This document shows, in pieces, positions 52,231 to 60,500 of a stretch of DNA of 64,000 nucleotides (position 1 is the stretch's first letter; every line of letters starts with the position of its first letter). The notes under the pieces were generated by a model. The model did no database searches and was not told the DNA's origin. It worked only from the letters and a program-made list of their open reading frames with translations. Source of the stretch: Leptothoe spongobia TAU-MAC 1115 (GTDB taxonomy: Bacteria > Cyanobacteriota > Cyanobacteriia > Phormidesmidales > Phormidesmidaceae); contig NZ_JADOES010000015.1 in NCBI RefSeq assembly GCF_018739885.1, forward strand, positions 38,563 through 102,562. Reading direction: 5' to 3'. The translations under genes and the position numbers were made by a program.

Positions 52231-53799
52231 ATGCCTTCAACCCAACCGGATGTCATTTTTTTGGTGCTCGACACTCAGCGTGTGGATCGCCTGTCTTGCT
52301 ATGGCTACGAGAAGCCGACGTCGCCGCATATTGATGCTTTTGCGACAGGGGCAACGAGATTTAAGGTTGCGATCGCACCAGGTCAATGGACCATCCCTTC
52401 CCATGCATCCATGTTCACTGGGCTGTATCCCTCCCAACATCAGATGCAGCAGTCTTATTCGGTGATGCCACCCCACCTCAAAACCCTGGCAGAGCGATTA
52501 CAGGATGGAGGCTATTACACCGCCGCATTTTGCAATAATCCGCTGGTCGGTGTGATCAACAACGGCTTACGGCGCGGTTTTTACAGCTTTCTTAACTACA
52601 GTGGCTTACTTAGCTCTAAACCTAACCAAGCGGGTATTCCCTCCAGCTTTTTAGACAAGTACCGCCAATTTTTTAAGCGTGTTGTTGCCAAGGCACTGAA
52701 TACGATTCAAGATGCCTTTGCTCGTTCTGACTGGTTACTGTCCCTGTCTTTTACGCCGCTGATGGTACCCCTATGGCAAACGGCTCTAAGCTTTAAAGGG
52801 AATACCCGTAAGTCTTTGGATGATGCTGCCAATCTGTTGATTGAGCGCACAGGTGTGCAGGCAGATCAGCCTGTTTTCACGTTTATCAACCTGATGGGCA
52901 CTCATATGCCATATCATCCTCCCCGTGAATACATTGAGCAATTTGCTCCTAATGTTCTCAAGGATCGTGATGCCCAAACTTACCTACGTCGTTTTAACAG
53001 TGATGTATATGGTTGGCTAGCTCCTCTGATGGGAGCCTTGGGTGATCAGCAAAAAGATACCTTAGATGGCATGTACGATGCTGAAGTTGCTGCCCAAGAT
53101 GTCCAAGTAGGAAAGTTCTTAGAACAGTTAAAGCAATCAGGTCGTTTAGATAACACTTATATTGTTGTCTGTGCCGATCATGGCGAGCACCTAGGAGAGA
53201 AACAGCTGATTGGCCATAGCCTCTCTATCTATAATGAGCTAGTTCAGGTACCGCTGATTATCCACGATCCTAACGATAAGATTGAGCGTGGTAGTATTCG
53301 CGATGATGTGGTTTCCACGCGTTGTCTATTCCATACAGTTCTATCAGCTGCAGGATTAGCCACTCCAGAAGAAGCTGAACTCAGTTTGGAACATCAAGGG
53401 GTTAGTGAGACTCTTGCCGCCTTTGATCCTGAACGGTGTGTTTATGCCGAAGCTGTGCCACCCCAAAATGTATTGAATCTGATTCAAAAACGTCAGCCTG
53501 AATTAGTCTCTCAACATGCCTGTGATCAGACGAGACGAGCGGTGTGGGTCGGCCATCATAAACTCATTGAGACCGATAAAAATCCTCCGGAACTCTATGA
53601 TGTTCAGGATGATCCGAGTGAGAGTCTGGATCTCAGCGAGATTTTTCCTGAAATGGTGGAATCCTTACAAGATTCTCTTTCTGCCTTTAGCCAAGATGCT
53701 GAAGAGCACCAGGCTCTTTATTCCCAGGCCCGTGCCACTGGGTTTGACGATCCGGAAGTACGTCGTCGCCTCAAAGACCTTGGCTATCTAGAAGAATAA
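52231..53799 (+). CDS. Sulfatase-fold hydrolase lacking the formylglycine motif
   Basis: A 522-residue member of the sulfatase/alkaline-phosphatase superfamily. The fold motifs are clear: VIFLVLDTQRVDRLSCYGY, GLYPSQH, VVCADHGEHLGEKQLIGH, and a C-terminal YDVQDDPSESLDLSE. At the nucleophile position it has WTIPSHASMFTG in place of C/S-x-P-x-R, so no formylglycine can form; threonine or serine may act instead, as in phosphatases of this fold. It has no signal peptide. It is followed by lgt at 15 bases, a likely operon. Confidence 0.83.
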   Translation: MPSTQPDVIFLVLDTQRVDRLSCYGYEKPTSPHIDAFATGATRFKVAIAPGQWTIPSHASMFTGLYPSQHQMQQSYSVMPPHLKTLAERLQDGGYYTAAFCNNPLVGVINNGLRRGFYSFLNYSGLLSSKPNQAGIPSSFLDKYRQFFKRVVAKALNTIQDAFARSDWLLSLSFTPLMVPLWQTALSFKGNTRKSLDDAANLLIERTGVQADQPVFTFINLMGTHMPYHPPREYIEQFAPNVLKDRDAQTYLRRFNSDVYGWLAPLMGALGDQQKDTLDGMYDAEVAAQDVQVGKFLEQLKQSGRLDNTYIVVCADHGEHLGEKQLIGHSLSIYNELVQVPLIIHDPNDKIERGSIRDDVVSTRCLFHTVLSAAGLATPEEAELSLEHQGVSETLAAFDPERCVYAEAVPPQNVLNLIQKRQPELVSQHACDQTRRAVWVGHHKLIETDKNPPELYDVQDDPSESLDLSEIFPEMVESLQDSLSAFSQDAEEHQALYSQARATGFDDPEVRRRLKDLGYLEE

Positions 53800-53814
53800 C
53801 TGTGAAGAACCAAT

Positions 53815-54639
53815 ATGTATCCTCCCGTAGATCCGACGATTGTAGAAATTGGCCCCTTTGCCCTGCGTTGGTATGGTTTGCTCATGGCCACTGCCGTGAT
53901 TACTGGCTCCTGGTTTGCTACTAAAGAAATCGAGCGCCGTGGTGAGGATCCTGAAAACTTTTGGGACATGCTGATCTGGGTGCTGATTCCTGCCTTTATT
54001 GGTGCTCGTCTCTACTATGTGTTTGTGCAGTCCAGTGACACCGCTTACTACCTGCAGAATCCTGGTCAGATTCTGCAGATCTGGGGTGGTGGTATTCACA
54101 TCTTTGGCGCGTTTATTTTTGGTGGCATTGCGCTTTGGTTGTTTACGAAGCTGCGTCGTTTGCCGACACTGATGTATCTGGATGCCGCCGCCGTGGGATT
54201 GCCGATTGCTCAGGCAATTGGTCGTTGGGGAAATTTTATTAATCAGGAACTGTATGGTCCCCCCACGAACTGGCTTTTTGGGTTGAGGATTGATCCACAA
54301 CATCGTTTGGCCCCTTATAACGATTTGGCTGCTTATCCTGATTCCACTCGTTTTCATGCTCTCTTCTTATATGAGTCTGTGTGGAATTTTTTGGGGTTTT
54401 TGTTTTTGTATTGGGTGTCGAAGCAGTTTGGTAGAAAGCTGAGGCCTGGTGATTTGTCGTTGTTGTATTTGGTTTGGTATCCGTTTGGTCGGTTTTTTAT
54501 TGAGTTTTTAAGAACGGATTCCTGGTTCTTTCCTGGGACGCCCTTTAATGTGGTGCATATTTTGTCGCTGGTGGCGATTGTTGGTGCAGTGGCGACGTTG
54601 GTGTTGCGGCGGCGATTGGGGAAGGCGGTGGTGAAATAA
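53815..54639 (+). CDS. lgt: Prolipoprotein diacylglyceryl transferase
   Basis: A 274-residue seven-helix enzyme that adds diacylglycerol to the lipobox cysteine of exported proteins. The signature GRWGNFINQELYG is at about residues 138-150, after HIFGAFIFGGIALWLF. Several substrates are visible in this window (MntC, PotD-like, the VWA lipoprotein, the gene at 59099). Middle gene of a tight run: 15 bases after the sulfatase-fold gene and 3 bases before the next phosphohydrolase. Confidence 0.95.
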   Translation: MYPPVDPTIVEIGPFALRWYGLLMATAVITGSWFATKEIERRGEDPENFWDMLIWVLIPAFIGARLYYVFVQSSDTAYYLQNPGQILQIWGGGIHIFGAFIFGGIALWLFTKLRRLPTLMYLDAAAVGLPIAQAIGRWGNFINQELYGPPTNWLFGLRIDPQHRLAPYNDLAAYPDSTRFHALFLYESVWNFLGFLFLYWVSKQFGRKLRPGDLSLLYLVWYPFGRFFIEFLRTDSWFFPGTPFNVVHILSLVAIVGAVATLVLRRRLGKAVVK

Positions 54640-54642
54640 ATT

Positions 54643-56034
54643 ATGTCTCCTTCTCCTCGTTTAATTATTATCGGCCTCGACTGTATGGAGCCATCTCTGG
54701 TTTTTGAGGAATGGCGAGATGATTTACCGCATCTTTCTCGGCTGATGGCCCAGGGGAGCTATGGTCGTTTGGAGAGTTCGATTCCGGCGATTACGGTGCC
54801 GGCTTGGAGTTGTATGATGACGGGTCGAGATCCAGGGGAGTTAGGGATCTACGGGTTTCGTAATCGGGCGACGCGGGAGTATCAGAATATGACCATCGCC
54901 GATGGTCGAGCGGTACGATTTCCTCGATTGTGGGACTACCTGGGCAAAGCGGGTTGGAAAGTGGCGGCTCTGAGCGTGCCGGGGACGTCGCCTCCCTATG
55001 AGGTGAATGGTTCGATGGTGTCTTGCTTTCTGACGCCCAGCCCCCAGGTGACATTTACCCATCCACCAGAGTTGGGCGACCAGATTCGGAGCTGGATGCC
55101 TGATTTTATGATGGATGTGCCTGAGTTTCGGTCAGAAGATAAGGCGGAGATTCTGTCGAATATTCATAAGTTGTGTGACCAGCGGTTTACCCTGGCGGAG
55201 AAACTGATCGGGCAAGATCAGCCGGACTTTTTGATGCTGGTGGATATGGGGGTGGATCGCATCCACCATGCCTTTTGGAAGCCGATGGATCCGCGTCATC
55301 CGGATTACACTACGGATATGCCATTCTCGACAGCTATCCATGATTATTACTGTCATGTGGATGAGCGAGTGGGCCAGCTGTTGGCACAGTGTGACGAGGA
55401 TACTGCTGTGTTGGTGGTGTCAGACCATGGGGCGCAGCCGCTGATGGGGGGTATTTGCATCAATGAATGGTTGATGGAGAAAGGCTATCTCACCCTGAAA
55501 GAGAGGCCGACTGAGCCGACTGCCCTAGATAAAGTTGAGGTGGATTGGGAAAATACCCAAGTTTGGGGTGCAGGGGGCTACTATGCCCGAATCTTTTTAA
55601 ATGTGCAAGGGCGAGAACCGCAGGGAACAATTCCGTTGCGAGAGTTTAAGGCATTTCGGGAGCAGCTGATTGCTGAGCTAGAGGCGATTACGTTTCCTGA
55701 TGGGTCGCCGATGGAGGTGAAAGCATACATCCCCCAGGAGACTTATCAAAAGGTGCGGGGGATGGCTCCGGATTTGCTGGTGTATTTTGACTGGTTAGCG
55801 TGGCGGTCTGTGGGCAGTGTGGGGACCGGTGAGCTATACGCGAAGGGGAATGACACTGGGCCGGATGATGCGAACCATGCCCAATATGGTTTGATGATTT
55901 TCCATGATCCGCAGGCTCCCCAGGGTGGGCAGGTGCTGGAGAATTCCCAGCTATACGATATTTTGCCGACTATGTTGAGTCGCTACGGGGTGGATGGGCC
56001 GAGGGATTTGCGGGGTAAGGTTTTGTCGATATAG
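54643..56034 (+). CDS. Alkaline-phosphatase-superfamily phosphohydrolase
   Basis: A 463-residue protein of the predicted AP-superfamily phosphohydrolases. Motifs: LIIIGLDCMEPSLVFEEW, PAITVPAWSCMMTGRDPGEL with a threonine or serine nucleophile (about 48), LVDMGVDRIHHAFWK (about 200-214), VVSDHGAQPLMGG (about 258-270) and a late NHAQYGLMIFHDP with the last histidine ligand. Substrate unknown; in archaea and bacteria relatives act on nucleotide or phosphonate-type esters. It starts three bases after lgt, so is co-translated with it. Confidence 0.85.
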   Translation: MSPSPRLIIIGLDCMEPSLVFEEWRDDLPHLSRLMAQGSYGRLESSIPAITVPAWSCMMTGRDPGELGIYGFRNRATREYQNMTIADGRAVRFPRLWDYLGKAGWKVAALSVPGTSPPYEVNGSMVSCFLTPSPQVTFTHPPELGDQIRSWMPDFMMDVPEFRSEDKAEILSNIHKLCDQRFTLAEKLIGQDQPDFLMLVDMGVDRIHHAFWKPMDPRHPDYTTDMPFSTAIHDYYCHVDERVGQLLAQCDEDTAVLVVSDHGAQPLMGGICINEWLMEKGYLTLKERPTEPTALDKVEVDWENTQVWGAGGYYARIFLNVQGREPQGTIPLREFKAFREQLIAELEAITFPDGSPMEVKAYIPQETYQKVRGMAPDLLVYFDWLAWRSVGSVGTGELYAKGNDTGPDDANHAQYGLMIFHDPQAPQGGQVLENSQLYDILPTMLSRYGVDGPRDLRGKVLSI

Positions 56035-56152
56035 CCGAACCATTCCCATGCAGCGACGCCTTCTACTACCATTGAGCAAGTAACGCTGACTATCGTGTTT
56101 TGATCAGTGTTTTGTCAGTCAATGTAAGGAAACTGAATGGAGGCGCAACCCG

Positions 56153-56785
56153 ATGCCTATCAACTGGTCAGCCTTGGGACGGCAACCTCAGACCTATGGA
56201 TTGCTCTTGGGGACAGCCCTGGGGTGTGGTTTGTTGGTTGGCTTAGCCGGTAACCGACCGGTGACCTGGTTGGGGGGTGTTGTTGTGGCCACTGTGATGA
56301 CGGGGAGCTGGGTAACGGGCTATCGCTCGTCGCCCATGGGGGCACAAGACGACAGCGACTTGCTGAATACTGCTAGCTTTCAGCGGCGGATTGAGGCTAT
56401 TCAGGCCCAGGTTGCTCGTGATGGCTATCAGACTTGGCAGCCGGTGAAGGCTTGGGCCTTGCAATCGCAAACGTTTGCGATGGGGATCTGCGATCGCGAA
56501 TCTACCCTGCGTACCGAACTTCTCGAAGCCCTATACACCGTGGTGGAGTTAGCCCAACAGGTGGCCGATGGTCTCCAGGTACAGGCCCAAATTCAAACGC
56601 CCACCTATCAGCAAATGGCTAAAAAGCAGCTGCAACAGAGTTGCGATCGCATGGAGAAAACCTATCAGCAATTACAGCAACTCCAGGATCAGGTCGCCTT
56701 AGCCAGCCTTTCCCAGGGAGATGCCTCTCTACCCCAGCGATTAGAAACCCTGATTGCTGACAATAAAGAAATTTTAGAAACCTAA
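56153..56785 (+). CDS. Membrane-anchored coiled-coil protein
   Basis: A 210-residue protein with two membrane helices near the N-terminus (about 12-32 and 36-55), a short polar loop, and a long helical region (about 70-205) rich in Gln and Leu. The arrangement recalls XpaC-like proteins, but the match is weak and I do not name it. It begins 118 bases after the phosphohydrolase and 54 bases before the binding-protein/VWA lipoprotein gene, and is probably transcribed with the latter. Confidence 0.68.
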   Translation: MPINWSALGRQPQTYGLLLGTALGCGLLVGLAGNRPVTWLGGVVVATVMTGSWVTGYRSSPMGAQDDSDLLNTASFQRRIEAIQAQVARDGYQTWQPVKAWALQSQTFAMGICDRESTLRTELLEALYTVVELAQQVADGLQVQAQIQTPTYQQMAKKQLQQSCDRMEKTYQQLQQLQDQVALASLSQGDASLPQRLETLIADNKEILET

Positions 56786-56839
56786 GCCCGAGCCCCTTAC
56801 TACCTAGACCCTCGCTGCAATTGCTTTCTTATACTATTG

Positions 56840-58591
56840 ATGCTTAAACTACTCATTCCCAATCGTACTTATCGGCAGCTACTGATCGCTATCTTAGGAC
56901 TGATTGTCACCCTGAGTCTGAGTTTCGTCGGGGGCTGTCAATCTTCCGTCACGTCTTTAGAAACAGCGCAGGCTAGCCTGACTAAGAAGGTACTGCCCAG
57001 AATCAATGTAGTCAGCAATTTAGTCTCCGATTCTGCCGCTAGTCGCTACACCGTCGACCAAATCGTTGATCCGCTGCCCGAGATTGATGATTTTCCCCTC
57101 TATGGAGCCCAACCCCAGGCAAATCAAGTTTATTTAGAAATTTACAGTTCCTCTGAGAAGGCTAATATTGATCGCCAAAATGAGCGTTGGCTGGTGGAGG
57201 TTGCCGATGCCTTTAACCAGCGGCAAGAAAAGAGCAGTTCTGGCAAAGTGATCCAGGTCGGTATCCGTAAAATAGCGTCGGGCACCGCCGCTCGCCTGAT
57301 CGGTGCGGGGGCGGCCCAGCCTACGGGCTATAGTCCCTCCAACGATTTATGGGTGTCCATGATCCAGAGTCAGGGAATTAAGGTGACGCCCGTGGCTGAA
57401 CGCCTGGTGGCCAATACGGCTGGCTGGGTAGTGCCCGGTGATGTTTATCAACAGCTGCAGGGCAGTGGTGAGGTTACGTTTGATAGTTTATTGAATGCGA
57501 TCGCGGCGGGCCAAGTCAGCGTTGCCTACCCCAACCCCTATAAAAGCTCGACTGCACTCAATTTGCTCTACACCCTCTATTGGCGCGCTGCCGGTCATCA
57601 AAAGGACGGTGGAGCCCTGACCAAAGCAGAGTTACAAACCCCCCAAGTAACATCGGTCTTTGACCAATTTCAATCCCAGGTGCTGATCACAACACCCACC
57701 ACCCTAGAGCTGCAAGAACTGTTCCTCAGAGACCAGAGCAAACTCCAGGCATTTCCATTGGAATATCAAAACTACCTGGCCCTCAAACAGGTCGCCGGAT
57801 TTGAGTCCACCAAGTTTATTCCTTTTGGCATTCCCCACAACAACCCGTTAGTGGGCTTTGATTGGAATAATGCTGAAACGGCTGCAGCCCTGCAAACGTT
57901 TGCCGCCTTTGCCCAGTCTCCTGACATGGTCAAGCTAGCTAACAACCAAGGCTTTGTCGAGACTGATTATCTCAAGGCAGCCCATCCCCCGATTCCCAAT
58001 GGAGAAACCCTATTAGCCGCCCAATCCAGTTGGAAAAACAATAAAGATAGTGGCCGTACGGTTTATCTCGAAATGGTGATTGACACCAGCGGGTCCATGG
58101 ATGGTGAACCCTTGCAGGCTGTTCAGGCAGGATTGCGCATTGCCAGTCAACAAATTAACCAAGGCAACCAGGTGGGTCTGGTGACCTTTGCCGATCAGCC
58201 AGTCCGGCGGTTGGAGCTGACTTCCTTTGATGAGTTGCAACAGAAAAAACTATTAGCTGCCATTGACCAACTCCAGGCTGATGGTGGCACGGCCATGTAC
58301 GATGGCGTGATGGTTGCCCTCGCAGACCTGATGGAAAAACGCGCCAATGATCCCAACGGTCGCTTTTATCTCTTGTTACTCTCCGATGGTGAAGTCAATC
58401 AGGGCCACTTATTCCGTGATGTGCAAGATATTATGGCCTACAGCGATGTACGTTTTTATCCCATTGCCTACGGTAATGTTAATGAATCAGAACTACAAGC
58501 GATTGCGAGTCTGCGAGAGTCTACGGTGAAGCAAGGCAACCCCGAAAATGTACAAACCTTGTTTAAGGACTTATTCCAAGTAAATCTGTAA
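56840..58591 (+). CDS. Lipoprotein with substrate-binding-like and von Willebrand A domains
   Basis: A 583-residue exported lipoprotein: signal peptide with lipobox FVGGC (C33), a region resembling type II solute-binding proteins (about 75-390), and a VWA domain (about 410-580) with an intact metal-ion-dependent adhesion site (VIDTSGSMDG, then DGGTAMYDG, then LLSDGEVNQG). Similar fusions are listed as substrate-binding and vWA proteins; ligands are unknown. The start at 56840 (ATG) is chosen over an adjacent TTG. It is followed after one base by the next gene, so the two are coupled. Confidence 0.85.
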   Translation: MLKLLIPNRTYRQLLIAILGLIVTLSLSFVGGCQSSVTSLETAQASLTKKVLPRINVVSNLVSDSAASRYTVDQIVDPLPEIDDFPLYGAQPQANQVYLEIYSSSEKANIDRQNERWLVEVADAFNQRQEKSSSGKVIQVGIRKIASGTAARLIGAGAAQPTGYSPSNDLWVSMIQSQGIKVTPVAERLVANTAGWVVPGDVYQQLQGSGEVTFDSLLNAIAAGQVSVAYPNPYKSSTALNLLYTLYWRAAGHQKDGGALTKAELQTPQVTSVFDQFQSQVLITTPTTLELQELFLRDQSKLQAFPLEYQNYLALKQVAGFESTKFIPFGIPHNNPLVGFDWNNAETAAALQTFAAFAQSPDMVKLANNQGFVETDYLKAAHPPIPNGETLLAAQSSWKNNKDSGRTVYLEMVIDTSGSMDGEPLQAVQAGLRIASQQINQGNQVGLVTFADQPVRRLELTSFDELQQKKLLAAIDQLQADGGTAMYDGVMVALADLMEKRANDPNGRFYLLLLSDGEVNQGHLFRDVQDIMAYSDVRFYPIAYGNVNESELQAIASLRESTVKQGNPENVQTLFKDLFQVNL

Positions 58592-58592
58592 A

Positions 58593-58973
58593 ATGGCTCC
58601 ACGCAATCCGACAACACGCTTACTGACGACCCTTGGTCTGGGCTGGTTAGCCTTTGGTGGTCTGGGCCTGGGGCTGCGCTATGCGGTGCAGGTTCCCCAG
58701 GTGACCGTCATTATTGATCAAAGCTACTGCCCCCCTGTCCAATGGAAAATATCTGTGCTTCAGCCTTATCGAGACCTGTATGAAAAAAGTCAGGCTAATC
58801 AACGCAAGATTGCTCAAGTAGTAGTGGTCACTGGTATTGATCAAACAACACTGGCTAAGACTCCAGCTCCTGATGAATTAAGTAAACCCTTTGGTCAAGC
58901 ACCCAGCCCAGAAACATTGACCGCACTGCAGCAACAGTTTGAAGAAACTGTTGTCCTCAAATGTGGGCCATGA
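58593..58973 (+). CDS. Small membrane-anchored protein coupled to the VWA lipoprotein
   Basis: A 126-residue protein with one N-terminal membrane helix (about 10-34) and a soluble part with two cysteines (YCPPVQW at about 46 and KCGP at the end) that could pair in the periplasm. No family is recognised. The start codon is one base past the stop of the VWA gene, so its function is probably linked to that protein. Confidence 0.7.
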   Translation: MAPRNPTTRLLTTLGLGWLAFGGLGLGLRYAVQVPQVTVIIDQSYCPPVQWKISVLQPYRDLYEKSQANQRKIAQVVVVTGIDQTTLAKTPAPDELSKPFGQAPSPETLTALQQQFEETVVLKCGP

Positions 58974-59098
58974 CCACCCGCTGTTGCTGATTTATAGGAT
59001 GAATCTATCTGTAGAACGTCCTATAGCGGCATTTGAAGGGTGTATATTCGATCATACTTCTAATAAACTTTGCAAAAATAATTACCTCTTTTTAAACT

Positions 59099-59773
59099 AT
59101 GTCTATACACAGCATACGCAGTCAAGCATTCTTGCCCTTGAGCTTGCTGCTGCTTTTGGCAGTTTCAGCTTGTGATGCTACATCGTCAGATCCTGGTGGT
59201 AGTGGTGCAGATACTGCTCAGCCACCGATTGACTCGAATCCAGTTGAAGAGCCACTTAGCAACGATGAGCCCATCGATGATCCAGATGCGGTGCCGACAG
59301 AAGAATTGACAGGTGTAGCCCTAGCCCTATCTGGAGAAGGCGTCTTAGTAGTCGATCAGCAGTCTGGAAAAACTCAAACGATTCCCTTTGAGACAGATCT
59401 TGAGACGGCTCAAACAGCAATTTCTGCGTCTTTAGGGGAACCTACAGAAACTGCTGAAAATGACGAATGTGGTGCTGGGCCCATGAGTTTTATTACTTGG
59501 TCCAATGGTTTTACGATCAATGCGATGGAGGATCAGTTTGTTGGTTGGACAGTGCGTCCAGAGACTGAGAGTGCAAACTTGACAACGGTGGATGGTGTTG
59601 GTCTCGGCTCAATGTTAACGGAGTTGGAAGAGAACTATGATGTTGGGGTGATCGAGAGTTCCCTAGGAACAGAGTTTAATGCATCTAATAGTTTATTTGG
59701 TCTATTGGATGCCAATGAGCCGGACGGTATCGTTACCAATTTATGGTCCGGTGTAGCCTGCAACTTTCGCTAG
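59099..59773 (+). CDS. Hypothetical lipoprotein
   Basis: A 224-residue protein with a clean signal peptide and lipobox (LLLAVSAC, C25), then an acidic, Pro/Ser/Asp-rich linker (about 26-70) and a folded part containing VALALSGEGVLVVDQQSGKT, then FETDLETAQTAISASLGEPT, and two cysteines (DECGAGP, GVACNFR). A beta-rich domain with a disulfide is likely. The domain is like those found in small actinobacterial and cyanobacterial lipoproteins of unknown role. ATG start; convergent with the third Uma2 gene. Confidence 0.72.
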   Translation: MSIHSIRSQAFLPLSLLLLLAVSACDATSSDPGGSGADTAQPPIDSNPVEEPLSNDEPIDDPDAVPTEELTGVALALSGEGVLVVDQQSGKTQTIPFETDLETAQTAISASLGEPTETAENDECGAGPMSFITWSNGFTINAMEDQFVGWTVRPETESANLTTVDGVGLGSMLTELEENYDVGVIESSLGTEFNASNSLFGLLDANEPDGIVTNLWSGVACNFR

Positions 59774-59791
59774 TCAAAGTCTTGTCTTTAA

Positions 59792-60343
59792 TCACTCTGG
59801 GATCTTGACTAATTTGTGAACTTCAATTGCAATATCTGGAAAAGCAATTGGATAGATGCTTCCAGCGCTAGCAGTCCTCTGAGTGAGAAAATCATCATTT
59901 TGCAAGTCTCGAAATACTGTTAGCTGTCTTTTGGTGACATCAATTACCCAGTACTCCTGGATATCTGCCCCCGCGTAAAGCTTCCGTTTAGTATCCAGAT
60001 CGTAGCTAAGGGTGGTGTCTGCGACTTCAATTAGCCAATAGATATCTTTTGGGCAAGGATGCCGTTGTAGATAGCGAGTGTCAGGTAGACGAACAATGGC
60101 AATGTCTGGTTGTGGTTCAGAGTCAGGAAGGATGATGGGATGAGCTTCAAAAACCTTGGCTTTACTTTGCAGCACTCGTCTAAGGTACTCAGCTCCACGA
60201 TCGTTAATAAATCTGTGAAATGCGCCTTCTGGAGCCATATCCCAGATTTCTCCGTTGATGAGTTCGCAGCGGCGATGATCGAGAATGCCCAGATCTCGCA
60301 TATGCTGGTAGTCTGCAACTGACCATTTGGTTAATGTGCGCAT
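59792..60343 (-). CDS. Uma2-family (DUF820) putative endonuclease, copy 3
   Basis: A 183-residue Uma2 protein of the common cyanobacterial subgroup starting with WSVADYQHMRDLGILDHRRC. Active-site series: SEPQPDIAIVRLPD, DIYWLIEVADTTLSYD (glutamate) and TKRKLYAGADIQEYWVID (lysine). No hairpin repeat of the 42-47 kb type adjoins this copy. ATG start at 60343. It is 18 bases from the end of the convergent lipoprotein gene. Confidence 0.9.
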   Translation of the reverse strand: MRTLTKWSVADYQHMRDLGILDHRRCELINGEIWDMAPEGAFHRFINDRGAEYLRRVLQSKAKVFEAHPIILPDSEPQPDIAIVRLPDTRYLQRHPCPKDIYWLIEVADTTLSYDLDTKRKLYAGADIQEYWVIDVTKRQLTVFRDLQNDDFLTQRTASAGSIYPIAFPDIAIEVHKLVKIPE

Positions 60344-60500
60344 GACTTGAACCTTCTATGACTAGCCAGATGTTTTTCATATATTAGCTGCACAGGTCTG
60401 GAGAAGCAGTGATGACATAGATTTTTATTAGAACCTGAAAAGCAATGGATTTTGAGCAGTGCAACCCTTGCCAGGAAAATGGTTATGGTGATGCTAGCTG

